Below, in pieces: positions 48,745 through 57,140 of a stretch of 64,000 nt of DNA (within the stretch, counting starts at the first letter, position 1; each line of letters opens with the position of its first letter). The stretch lies in assembly GCF_051200875.1 (NCBI RefSeq), contig NZ_CP195191.1, forward strand, positions 558,001-622,000. Reading direction: 5' to 3'. Made by a program: the position numbers and the translations under genes. The stretch is from Pseudotabrizicola sp051200875 (lineage in GTDB: Bacteria; Pseudomonadota; Alphaproteobacteria; Rhodobacterales; Rhodobacteraceae). The notes beneath the pieces are model-generated. The model was not told the DNA's origin. It searched no databases and saw only the letters and a list, made by a program, of their open reading frames with translations.

Positions 48745-50420
48745 GCGTGAAACAGCGTCTGATCTACCTCCCCCTTGGCGGCGCGGGTGAGATCGGCATG
48801 AACTGCTATGTTTATGGTTATGGCCCGGAAGGCAAAGAGCGCCTTATCGTCGTGGATCTCGGGGTGACATTCCCCGATATGGACAGCTCTCCTGGTGTTG
48901 ACCTGATCATGGCCGATATTTCGTGGTTGGAAGAGCGGGTAGACCAGGTCGAAGCCATCTTCATCACCCACGCACACGAAGACCACATTGGCGCGCTTGG
49001 TCTGTTGTGGCCCAAGTTGAAGAAGAAGGTCTACGCTCGCCGCTTTACCGCGATAGTGGGGCGGTTAAAGATGGATGAAAGCGGTCTTCCGCTGGACGCT
49101 CTGACGACGGTTGAACCTTGGCCCGCAAAGGTGAAGGCCGGACCATTCGAAGTAGGGTTTGTTCCTGTCAGCCATTCTATTCCGGAATCGAGCGCGTTGG
49201 TAATCGACACGCCAGTGGGTCGACTGTTCCATTCGGCGGACTTCAAGATCGACCCTGCGCCTGTTGTTGGTGAGCCGTGGGACGATGACCTGATCCGAAG
49301 CATTGTGGAGGAGCAGCCGATCAAGGCACTGATGTGCGATTCCACAAATGTGTTTTCGACCCATCCCGGCCGTTCGGAAAGTACCCTCAAAGACCCAATT
49401 CGCGACCTGATCAAGTCGAAGGGGGGAATGGTTGTTGCAACAACCTTTGGCTCTAACGTGGCGCGTCTGAAGACGCTTGCAGAGGCCGCACGCGCGGCTG
49501 ATCGCTCGATCTGTGTTCTCGGGCGCTCCATGCGGCGGATGCTGTCGGCCTCGGAAGAGGCGGGTGTTCTGACCAACTTTCCTCGCACGGTTTCACCAGA
49601 AGAAGCGCTGGAGATCCCACGTGGCAATTTGATGCTGCTGGTGACCGGCAGTCAGGGGGAACGGCGCGCGGCTTCGGCACAATTGAGCCGGGGGAAGTAT
49701 TTGGGGCTGGAGATGAAGGCAGGCGATACCTTCCTGTTTTCGTCCAAAACCATTCCTGGCAATGAACGCGATGTCCTGAAGATTATGAACGCCTTTTCCG
49801 AAATGGGCGTGGATGTGGTCGACGATACAGGCGGGCTTTATCACGTCTCGGGTCATGCCAATCGGCCTGATCTAGAGCATGTGCATCGCCTGTTGTTGCC
49901 TGACATGCTGATCCCCATGCATGGTGAACATCGCCATCTGCGAGAGCACGTCAAAATCGCCACCGAGGCGGGTATCGCGGCCGAGATTGCAACGAACGGG
50001 ATGATGATCGACCTGACGGGCGAAGAACCGCAGGTTGCCGAATACATCGAAACGGGTCGGATCTATCTTGATGGAACCGCGCTGATCGGCGCATTGGACG
50101 GCGTCGTTCGTGATCGTATTCGGATGGCGCTGAATGGCCATGTGATGGTGACCGTGCTGCTCGATGAACAGGATGAACCGCTGGGCGATGCCTGGGTCGA
50201 GATTTCCGGTTTGCCCACGGTGGGCCGGGGCGAACGTCTCTTGGCCGACACGCTTGAGGCAGATCTTACCGAGTATCTGGAGCAAGCGGGTGCGAAGGTG
50301 CTTCGGGATGATGAAAAGCTGGAAGAAAACCTGCGCCGCGTTGTGCGTCAGGTGACGGTTGAAGAAATTGGGAAGAAGCCGGAGGTGACCATAGTGGTCA
50401 GCCGGTTGCAGACGGAATAG
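48741..50420 (+). CDS. rnj: Ribonuclease J
   Basis: 559-residue metallo-beta-lactamase/beta-CASP RNase with endo- and 5'-3' exonuclease activity in rRNA and mRNA processing. Metal site HAHEDH at 77-82; further ligands in PVSHSIPES (about 144) and FHSADFKID. The beta-CASP domain has SGHAN (about 369), and a C-terminal domain follows. Ends the long plus-strand run from nuoA; a terminator lies 22 bases beyond. Confidence 0.94.
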   Translation: MSVKQRLIYLPLGGAGEIGMNCYVYGYGPEGKERLIVVDLGVTFPDMDSSPGVDLIMADISWLEERVDQVEAIFITHAHEDHIGALGLLWPKLKKKVYARRFTAIVGRLKMDESGLPLDALTTVEPWPAKVKAGPFEVGFVPVSHSIPESSALVIDTPVGRLFHSADFKIDPAPVVGEPWDDDLIRSIVEEQPIKALMCDSTNVFSTHPGRSESTLKDPIRDLIKSKGGMVVATTFGSNVARLKTLAEAARAADRSICVLGRSMRRMLSASEEAGVLTNFPRTVSPEEALEIPRGNLMLLVTGSQGERRAASAQLSRGKYLGLEMKAGDTFLFSSKTIPGNERDVLKIMNAFSEMGVDVVDDTGGLYHVSGHANRPDLEHVHRLLLPDMLIPMHGEHRHLREHVKIATEAGIAAEIATNGMMIDLTGEEPQVAEYIETGRIYLDGTALIGALDGVVRDRIRMALNGHVMVTVLLDEQDEPLGDAWVEISGLPTVGRGERLLADTLEADLTEYLEQAGAKVLRDDEKLEENLRRVVRQVTVEEIGKKPEVTIVVSRLQTE

Positions 50421-50442
50421 AATCTCAGCCCGACCCCAAAAG

Positions 50443-50473
50443 AAAAAGGCCCCGTCAATGACGGGGCCTTTTT
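50443..50473. terminator. Bidirectional terminator between rnj and the helicase gene
   Basis: AAAAAGGCCCCGTC / GACGGGGCCTTTTT, a 14-pair stem with an AAT loop. A-run on one side and T-run on the other make it work for both convergent transcripts. Confidence 0.92.
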
Positions 50474-50491
50474 CAATGCATTCGCTGGCAT

Positions 50492-52129
50492 TTAGCCTTC
50501 GGATGCGACGGTATCCACTTCGGCGTCGGCCTCAGAAATATCGTCAGCGCCGGTGGACGGTGCTGCGATCTTGAAGCTGCGAAGAATGAAATCGGGAACA
50601 TGGTCGCCCATGCCAATCACAGGTGTATCCCGGCGGTCGCGCCGGTCGTCACGCCTGTCATCGCGGCGTTCCTGCCGCCTGTCGTCTTGTTTGCGGTCAT
50701 CCTGCCGGTCATCGCGGCGTTCATCCCTGCGATCCGATCTGCGATCTTCGCGGCGGGGGGATGCCGATTGTGCTTCTGGAACGTCTACCACCAGATCCTC
50801 CGATGCCGCGACGACATCAATCGGTTCCATGCTGGCAGGGGGCAGGGATTCATCGCGCTTTGGTTTGCGATCGCGATCCTTGTCGCGACCGCGCTGACGG
50901 CGCTCGCCACGCTTTGACTCGGTTCCCTCTCGACGATCAGATCGTCCTTTTTCACTCCGCTCTGACAAGCTCTCCAGCGCGCCTTCCGGCACGATACCTT
51001 TTGGAATCTCTAGTTTGACCAAGCTCTGGATGGCAGTCAGATATTTTTCATCGGCGGGGACGGCGATTGTATATGCCTTGCCCTGACGGCCTGCGCGACC
51101 CGTGCGGCCAATGCGGTGGACGTAATCTTCGGGGTGGCTGGGCACGTCAAAGTTGAAAACATGGCTGACCGCAGGAATGTCGAGCCCGCGTGCAGCAACA
51201 TCGGAGGCAACCAAAAGGTGCAAGCTTCCGTCGCGGAACGCATCCAGCGTCTTCATCCGCTGAGACTGATCCAGGTCGCCGTGAATGGCCGCAGCATTGA
51301 AACCATGCGATTTCAGTGACTTCGCGACGACGTCCACATCCATCTTGCGATTGCAGAAGATGATGGCGTTGGTGCAGGATTCGCCTTCTTGCTTGATAAG
51401 GCTGCGAAGCACTGCGCGCTTTTCGGTAAAGCTGCGGTCCTTGCGGCTGGGTTGGAACTGTATCAACTGCTGTTCAATCGTGGCCGAGGTCGAATTCTGG
51501 CGAGCGACCTCGACCTTCGCCGGATTCGACAGGAACGTGTTGGTGATCCGCTCGATTTCGGGTGCCATGGTGGCCGAGAAGAACAGCGTTTGACGGGTAA
51601 ACGGTGTCAATTGGAAGATGCGCTCGATATCGGGGATAAAGCCCATATCAAGCATACGGTCGGCTTCGTCGACGACCATGATTTCAACGCCTTGCAGCAA
51701 CAGCTTGCCGCGCTCGAAATGGTCCAGAAGACGGCCGGGGGTGGCGATCAGGACGTCAACGCCGCGGTCGATGAGCTTGTCTTGCTCGCCAAAGGCAACG
51801 CCGCCAATCAGCAGGGCCTTGGTCAGCTTCGTGTGCTTTGCATAAACGTCAAAGTTCTCGGCCACCTGAGCCGCCAGTTCCCGCGTCGGCGCCAGAACAA
51901 GGCTGCGTGGCATACGAGCTCGGGCGCGTCCCTTGCTAAGCCTTGTGATCATCGGAAGTGTGAAGCTGGCCGTCTTGCCGGTGCCAGTTTGCGCAATCCC
52001 CAGAACATCGCGGCCTTCCAGCGCATGTGGGATGGCCTGAGCCTGAATTGGGGTGGGGTTTTCATAGCCGGCGTCGGCGATGGCCTTAAGTACGCGCGGG
52101 TCAAGCGCGAGATCGGTGAACTTTGTCAT
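50492..52129 (-). CDS. DEAD-box RNA helicase, RhlE-like
   Basis: 545 residues. Q motif around residues 4-29, Walker A AQTGTGKT (46-53), DEAD box in VVDEADRMLDMG (near 154), SAT, and motif VI HRIGRTGRAG (near 340). The C-terminal tail is unusual: a basic region followed by about 45 residues almost only of Arg, Asp, Glu, Gln and Lys (RRDERRDDR-type repeats), then a hydrophobic end. Such tails bind RNA and may favour condensates. Probably works in ribosome assembly or RNA decay, as RhlE/CsdA relatives do. Confidence 0.92.
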   Translation of the reverse strand: MTKFTDLALDPRVLKAIADAGYENPTPIQAQAIPHALEGRDVLGIAQTGTGKTASFTLPMITRLSKGRARARMPRSLVLAPTRELAAQVAENFDVYAKHTKLTKALLIGGVAFGEQDKLIDRGVDVLIATPGRLLDHFERGKLLLQGVEIMVVDEADRMLDMGFIPDIERIFQLTPFTRQTLFFSATMAPEIERITNTFLSNPAKVEVARQNSTSATIEQQLIQFQPSRKDRSFTEKRAVLRSLIKQEGESCTNAIIFCNRKMDVDVVAKSLKSHGFNAAAIHGDLDQSQRMKTLDAFRDGSLHLLVASDVAARGLDIPAVSHVFNFDVPSHPEDYVHRIGRTGRAGRQGKAYTIAVPADEKYLTAIQSLVKLEIPKGIVPEGALESLSERSEKGRSDRREGTESKRGERRQRGRDKDRDRKPKRDESLPPASMEPIDVVAASEDLVVDVPEAQSASPRREDRRSDRRDERRDDRQDDRKQDDRRQERRDDRRDDRRDRRDTPVIGMGDHVPDFILRSFKIAAPSTGADDISEADAEVDTVASEG

Positions 52130-52299
52130 ATGCGTCCTAAACGGCAGGATCGGCCTGCGAGGGTTTTAGGGACGCAATCTTCCGGGCGTCCCGCGTCGTT
52201 GGTCCCGATAGGGGCCGCACGCGCGATAGCGGAAAAGCTGGGAAGCGTCAAGTAAACAGGGTGTTTTGGGTCATTCCCTGCGAAAAGAACAGCCTAACC

Positions 52300-53853
52300 T
52301 CAAGCGGTTTTCTTTTCTGAAGAGTTTCCGAATAACTGCGTGTGTCGCAGTTGCGTCGATTGCATCCTCTCAATGGCTTTCGGATGTTCGTCTGACTCGG
52401 GCTCCCACTCCAACGCAAAGGGAAAGGCCGCGAGGTTGGGGTCGATCCGAAAAAGCAAATCGTCCACCACGCGGCCAGCAAAGCGATAAGCGTCGTCAAA
52501 TCCCAAGGATAGCGCTATTAGCCTACGGGAATTGAAGGGGGAAAGATAAAAACAGTGCCAGTTGGCTGGGAATACAGTCCCAAGGCTGGCCGAATAGAAA
52601 ACCTCAAGGAACATGAAATCCGGTTGTTTGGACCGGGCATTGCGGGGCAGGGTTTGCAGCCAACTGGTGAACTTCGGCAAAAAACGGCTCGCCACGTCCT
52701 GAGTAAAGAGTTGAGGAGGGACCGGAAACAACTTTCGCATTTGCCAGTTGAAGTCTTTCCATTTGGTCTTGTCAGTCCAAGGAACGTAAACCGCGCGCAA
52801 GAGATCAGTTTGATGGCCACGCAATACGATTGCGTCGCGCCTGATCTGTGTCTGCGCTCCCAGCAGCATTTCGTTCGGGGCAGAGGTCACGACGCCGGCA
52901 GCGATTTCGTAGGCGCGCTGGTTTTTGGCTGCACGCATTTGGTCGCGGGGCCGCTTCATGGGGCTTCGCATGTGCACTTCATGCTCGATGCCCTGCTGAG
53001 CGGCGATGTCGCTTGCGACCAAGGCATCGCGCCGTGTGCCGGGATTTGTGATGTGGGTAAAGAACTGGCTGATCTCATTGCGATGCTCGCCCGCCATTGC
53101 AAGGAGTAGGCGGCTGTCACGACCGGCAGAGATTGGCATGGAACAGGTGTGCGTTTTCGCAAAGGCCCCGATGTTGCGACGGGTGCGAGCGATGATGTCA
53201 TCTACAGCCCTGCCATAGTTGGATGGGCGATGATCAAAGGCCTCGTCGCGCGGCCAATGGCGTGTTTCGCAAAAATTATCGAGATCAAGATAGAAGTTCG
53301 GGTTCATCCGCGTGACATCTTCGTCAATCGTCGTGAACAAAGTAAAGCGGCCGCCTTCCGTCCGCATCAGGTCAAGGTCGTAGAGAGGATTTGGCTTTAT
53401 CTCACGATCAATGCAAAGAAGCGGCGAAGCCGCGACACGGCGGGTCTGTAGATTATAGACGACCCCATTCATGCCAACGGGGTCGCAGTACACGCGCTGC
53501 TCGTCCGCCATGTCCAGCAATAATGTATACCGCCCCGCAAGGTCGATCAGCCATGTCTCGAACAGGTCGATGCAGTCATCTTCGCGAGCCGATAGTTCAG
53601 GAATGAAATGCTTTTCTAACAAGGGGCCTTCGGCAGCGACGGCAACGCCAAGCAGGATGCCGATTGGCGTTCCTTCGCAATCGAACAGTTCGGTAACTGG
53701 TAGCGCATTTCCGACATAAAGATGGAAGCGCTGAAACCGCATATGGCGCATCCCGTCAACCTTCACTGGGGTTCGGGATAGCAGGTACTGGTACCGAAAG
53801 ATTTCGCTGAAGGACAATCCTTCAGCGCGACAAAGGCGCTCTGCTTCGGTCAT
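52300..53853 (-). CDS. Orphan asparagine-synthetase-like protein (PP-loop domain)
   Basis: 517 residues. The N-terminal 150 residues look like a worn-down class II glutaminase domain (LAGRYTLLLDMADEQRVYCDPVGMNG), but there is no Cys2 nucleophile, so no glutamine hydrolysis is expected. The middle has a PP-loop SAGRDS (242-247), matching SGGxDS of asparagine and beta-lactam synthetases, so ATP-dependent adenylation of a carboxylate is plausible. No partner genes (precursor peptide, polyketide, glycan) are adjacent. It stands alone between rhlE-like and edd genes with palindromes upstream. Function unknown. Confidence 0.72.
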   Translation of the reverse strand: MTEAERLCRAEGLSFSEIFRYQYLLSRTPVKVDGMRHMRFQRFHLYVGNALPVTELFDCEGTPIGILLGVAVAAEGPLLEKHFIPELSAREDDCIDLFETWLIDLAGRYTLLLDMADEQRVYCDPVGMNGVVYNLQTRRVAASPLLCIDREIKPNPLYDLDLMRTEGGRFTLFTTIDEDVTRMNPNFYLDLDNFCETRHWPRDEAFDHRPSNYGRAVDDIIARTRRNIGAFAKTHTCSMPISAGRDSRLLLAMAGEHRNEISQFFTHITNPGTRRDALVASDIAAQQGIEHEVHMRSPMKRPRDQMRAAKNQRAYEIAAGVVTSAPNEMLLGAQTQIRRDAIVLRGHQTDLLRAVYVPWTDKTKWKDFNWQMRKLFPVPPQLFTQDVASRFLPKFTSWLQTLPRNARSKQPDFMFLEVFYSASLGTVFPANWHCFYLSPFNSRRLIALSLGFDDAYRFAGRVVDDLLFRIDPNLAAFPFALEWEPESDEHPKAIERMQSTQLRHTQLFGNSSEKKTA

Positions 53854-53863
53854 GGTCTGCTCG

Positions 53864-53900
53864 ATTATACTTTTTTGGCGAGTCTGCTGGACTCGCCAAA
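53864..53900 (-). promoter_or_regulatory. Promoter/operator candidate of the asparagine-synthetase-like gene
   Basis: On the minus strand a perfect TATAAT (53869-53864) lies 10 bases before the start codon. Just upstream is an eleven-pair inverted repeat, TTTGGCGAGTC / GACTCGCCAAA, with a five-base spacer (53874-53900). No good -35 is visible. A regulator on the palindrome would cover the promoter. As RNA it would be a hairpin, but there is no U-run, so it is not a typical terminator for edd. Confidence 0.45.
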
Positions 53901-53947
53901 TTCTGTAAACTTTCGTCTACGACTGCAGCAACATGTGACCTGTCGAT

Positions 53948-53963
53948 GTTGCCCTAGGGCAAC
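53948..53963. repeat. 16-base palindrome between edd and the asparagine-synthetase-like gene
   Basis: GTTGCCCTAGGGCAAC is a perfect palindrome ten bases after the edd stop on the minus strand. It could fold as a short hairpin after edd or be an operator for the downstream gene. No T-run follows. Confidence 0.45.
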
Positions 53964-53972
53964 TGCTGTATG

Positions 53973-55778
53973 TCAGACCAGAACGGACGCGCCGCTGTCT
54001 GCCGATCCAACATGTTTGCGGAAGTTTTCAAAAAGCTCACGCCCTATGCCGAACCCGTTGGCCGACAGGTCTGCTTCGGCTGGGCTGCGGCTTTCGAAAT
54101 CGGACGCAAGAACCGAAAGCGTTCCCAGGGTGGCATCCAACCTGACAATGTCACCGTCGCGCAACCTTGCCAGCGGGCCACCCTTTGCGGCCTCGGGCGC
54201 CACATGAATGGCTGCGGGAACCTTGCCACTTGCGCCTGACATGCGCCCGTCTGTGACCAAAGCCACTTTTAGGCCGCGATCCTGCAACACGGAAAGCATC
54301 GGCGTAAGGGAATGCAACTCGGGCATACCGTTCGCCGAAGGCCCCTGAAAGCGCACAACGACGACCGTATCCGTGGTGAATTCGCCTGCCTTGAAGGCCT
54401 GCTTTACGGCTTCTTGGCTGTGGAAGACTCGGGCAGGGGCTTCTATGATATGGCGCTCTGGGGCGACGGCCGAAATCTTGATAACACCTCGACCAAGATT
54501 GCCTGACAACTGCTTGAGCCCACCTTGCGGCGCAAACGGGGCTGACGCAGGCCGAACGATCTTGTCGTTCAGGGATTGGGTCGGACCGGGTTTCCACGTC
54601 AGCTTGCCGTCATCAAGCTGGGCTTCGTTGCGATAAGAGCCGATCCCGTCGCCTGTGACGGTCTTGGCGTCCTCGTGCAAAAGACCGGCATCCAGAAGTT
54701 GGTTGATCAAGAACTGCAGGCCGCCAGCCGCGTGGAAGTGGTTCACATCGGCAAGCCCATTTGGGTAAACTTTCGCCATGAGCGGAACGGTGTCTGAAAG
54801 ATCCGCAAAGTCCTCTAGATCCAACAGAACACCCGAAGCGCGGGCCATTGCAGGCAGATGGAGAACTAGGTTGGTCGACCCGCCGGTCGCCATAAGTCCA
54901 ACGATCCCGTTTACATAGGCGCGTTCATCCAAAATATCGCCAACCGGGCGGAAATCATTGCCAAGGGCTGTGATCTGGGCTGCGCGTTCCACCGCCGCAA
55001 CGGTCAGCGCGTCACGCAAAGGAGAGCCGGGATTGACAAAGCTGGCACCCGGAAGATGGAGCCCCATAAACTCCATCAGCATCTGGTTGGTGTTGGCTGT
55101 GCCGTAGAAGGTGCAAGTGCCGGGGCCATGATAGCTCGCCATCTCGGCCGCCATAAGCTCTTCGCGGCTGGCCTTGCCTTCGGCGAATGCGTTCCGAACC
55201 TTTGATTTTTCGTCGTTCGGGATGCCCGACGGCATCGGACCTGCAGGAACGAACACCGACGGAATATGGCCGAAGGTGGCAGCCGCCATGATAAGGCCGG
55301 GAACGATCTTGTCGCAAACGCCAAGATAAAGCGCAGAGTCGAACGTGTTGTGGCTCAGCGCAACCCCAGCCGCCAACGCAATAACATCCCGAGAGAAAAG
55401 CGAGAGCTCCATGCCAGGCTGGCCTTGGGTGACGCCGTCACACATGGCTGGAACACCTCCGGCGACCTGTGCCGTTGCGCCATTCTTGCGTGCGGCGTCG
55501 CGGATCAGATCTGGATAACGCTCATAGGGTTGGTGCGCAGACAACATATCGTTGTAGGCCGTGACAATCCCGATATTCGGCGCGCGGCCGGCTGTCAGTT
55601 CCGCTTTGTCCGTCGCCATTGCAGCATAGGCGTGGGCCTGATTTCCACAAGAAAGATGGCTGCGTGCAGGGCCTTTGTTAACGGCATCGCGCATCCGCGA
55701 AAGGTACGTCGACCGGCTTTTGAGGCTCCGTTCCCGAATGCGATCGGTTACACGTTCAAGCATCGGATGAAGGGTCAT
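53973..55778 (-). CDS. edd: 6-Phosphogluconate dehydratase
   Basis: 601-residue dehydratase of the IlvD/Edd family, first committed enzyme of the Entner-Doudoroff pathway: 6-phosphogluconate to KDPG. Oxygen-sensitive 4Fe-4S enzyme; cluster-cysteine regions include PAMCDGVTQGQPGMELS (about 114-130) and YLGVCDKIVPGL. The length is typical of Edd (about 600) rather than IlvD (about 560-615), and the MTLHPMLERVTDRIRERS start fits Edd. Its partner eda is at the opposite end of the window and shares its operator. Confidence 0.94.
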   Translation of the reverse strand: MTLHPMLERVTDRIRERSLKSRSTYLSRMRDAVNKGPARSHLSCGNQAHAYAAMATDKAELTAGRAPNIGIVTAYNDMLSAHQPYERYPDLIRDAARKNGATAQVAGGVPAMCDGVTQGQPGMELSLFSRDVIALAAGVALSHNTFDSALYLGVCDKIVPGLIMAAATFGHIPSVFVPAGPMPSGIPNDEKSKVRNAFAEGKASREELMAAEMASYHGPGTCTFYGTANTNQMLMEFMGLHLPGASFVNPGSPLRDALTVAAVERAAQITALGNDFRPVGDILDERAYVNGIVGLMATGGSTNLVLHLPAMARASGVLLDLEDFADLSDTVPLMAKVYPNGLADVNHFHAAGGLQFLINQLLDAGLLHEDAKTVTGDGIGSYRNEAQLDDGKLTWKPGPTQSLNDKIVRPASAPFAPQGGLKQLSGNLGRGVIKISAVAPERHIIEAPARVFHSQEAVKQAFKAGEFTTDTVVVVRFQGPSANGMPELHSLTPMLSVLQDRGLKVALVTDGRMSGASGKVPAAIHVAPEAAKGGPLARLRDGDIVRLDATLGTLSVLASDFESRSPAEADLSANGFGIGRELFENFRKHVGSADSGASVLV

Positions 55779-55848
55779 GTCGTCCTCGTAAGTCTGCCCG
55801 CGGCCTTAATCTGCGCGGATGAAAGTCACGCGCAGCGTTTAACATGGG

Positions 55849-55864
55849 TTGTTAGCGCTAACAA
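55849..55864. promoter_or_regulatory. LacI-type palindromic operator upstream of edd
   Basis: TTGTTAGCGCTAACAA, a perfect 16-base palindrome 71-86 bases upstream of the edd start codon. Central CG and overall form are typical of LacI-family operators. The core differs by one base from the site before eda (643-658). Confidence 0.65.
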
Positions 55865-56373
55865 GGTGCAATTCATATTTAACCGATCTTCGGAATACGT
55901 CCGATCTTGTCAGGCCGACGAAGGTTACCAGCGCAATCCTTTTCTCATGATAGTAGATCTGGTGGGGAAGTCATCGCTTTCGTCACATCTTGAGAGGCGG
56001 TTCTTAGGACATGCATGTGAAAGCCCCCCCATTGAAACGTGTAGTCCACAGTTCGGCCAACCGGTGGGCTAGGCGGAATTGCTAAAAGATCGTCGACTGC
56101 GGAATTTGGGAACGACGTCGTCTGGTAGAAACATGCCAACACAAAGGTTGCTGTCGCCACTGGGATAGACGGCTAAGTCCGAGGCGATCTAGTCGACGTG
56201 GCCTCGCCCGGGAAATTGTGCGCCTTTCCGGTGTCTGATGGCCAAATTCGAAGGCGGATTTCTCAGTCTGGTCATTTTGGTTTCATGAAGGTTCCCGGAA
56301 ATCTCCGCATTTTCGCCCCAAAGCCAGACGAAAGTATGCTCATTCGGGAAGAACTCCCGCAGAGGATATGACC
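55865..56373. other. Gene-free region between edd and the lipoprotein gene
   Basis: About 500 bases with many stops in all frames, less regular codon structure than its surroundings and several short AT-rich patches. The longest frame (55945-56160, minus) has no recognisable domain. It may be a decayed gene or element. The final part holds the promoter and an AGAGGA ribosome site for the gene at 56374. Confidence 0.4.
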
Positions 56374-57054
56374 ATGAAACGCATGATGATCACGATGCTT
56401 GCTGCCGCAACGCTTCTGTCTGCCTGCGCCTCGGGGAGTGGCGATGTCAGCCGGTCGATCAGTCCGATCACACTGGCCACACAAGGTGCCGCTGTTGACG
56501 TAAAGCTGCCAAAGGTCATGGTGGCGCAGTACAACGTCTCGGCCGTCAACGTTTCGGTTCCGGCCGATCTGAGTGTTTCGGAAGCCAATATGTTTTATCC
56601 GATTGCCGACATCGTCTGGCGGGGTGAGCCGATGGGAAGCCGGCATCAGCAGGTGAAAACAATCTTCCTTGAAGCTGCTGCAGAGGCCACAGGAACCATG
56701 AAGCAGGGGGCTACAGTTGTGGTTGACCTTCAGGTTCAGCGTTTCCACAGCGTGACCGAGAAAACCCGCTTCACGGTTGGTGGCGTCCACGACATGAAAT
56801 ACTCACTGACTGTGCGCGATGCCGCGACTGGAACGGTGGTGGATGGCCCGCGTTTGGTTCATGCCGAAGTGAAGGCGGCAGGTGGCGCGCAAGCCGTGGC
56901 AGAGGATCAGATGGGCCGGACCCAGCGCGTGGTCGTTATTGAAAGACTTGTCCGTTCAATCCGCGAAGAACTTAGCGCGCAAGTGACCGATCCGCTTCTG
57001 GTGAGCCAAGCCTTGGGTCTTGACCCGGCCGAAGTGACCGCCAGCACGAATTAA
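56374..57054 (+). CDS. Predicted lipoprotein
   Basis: 226 residues with signal sequence and canonical lipobox LSAC (MKRMMITMLAAATLLSAC), so anchored in the periplasm or outer membrane. The mature domain alternates beta strands with a long helix and has no cysteines after the anchor. The start at 56374 is spaced properly from AGAGGA; ATG 56368 is too close. A Rhodobacterales family of unknown function is likely, but I cannot name it safely. Followed by a long palindrome. Confidence 0.78.
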   Translation: MKRMMITMLAAATLLSACASGSGDVSRSISPITLATQGAAVDVKLPKVMVAQYNVSAVNVSVPADLSVSEANMFYPIADIVWRGEPMGSRHQQVKTIFLEAAAEATGTMKQGATVVVDLQVQRFHSVTEKTRFTVGGVHDMKYSLTVRDAATGTVVDGPRLVHAEVKAAGGAQAVAEDQMGRTQRVVVIERLVRSIREELSAQVTDPLLVSQALGLDPAEVTASTN

Positions 57055-57084
57055 CAGGCATTTCCCGCGACAAGAAGATAGGCT

Positions 57085-57111
57085 AAGGGGAGGTCATGAT
57101 GACCTCCCCTT
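57085..57111. terminator. Perfect 13-base-arm palindrome after the lipoprotein gene
   Basis: AAGGGGAGGTCAT (57085-57097) and ATGACCTCCCCTT (57099-57111) around one central G, ending in TTT. It is 30 bases past the stop codon at 57054 and probably terminates that transcript. It also covers the first possible start (57096) of the next gene, an argument for a later start. Confidence 0.6.
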
Positions 57112-57140
57112 TGTCCATGAAAACCCCCGCTGAAACTGCC

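Noticed and set aside
52300..53853. Normal glutamine-dependent asparagine synthetase (asnB)
   Set aside because: No Cys2 nucleophile, atypical N-terminus and a divergent PP-loop (SAGRDS).
53874..53900. Rho-independent terminator for edd
   Set aside because: Strong stem, but on the edd strand it is followed by A residues rather than a T-run.
55945..56160. 71-codon minus-strand frame as a gene
   Set aside because: No ribosome site, no domain and codon usage unlike its neighbours.
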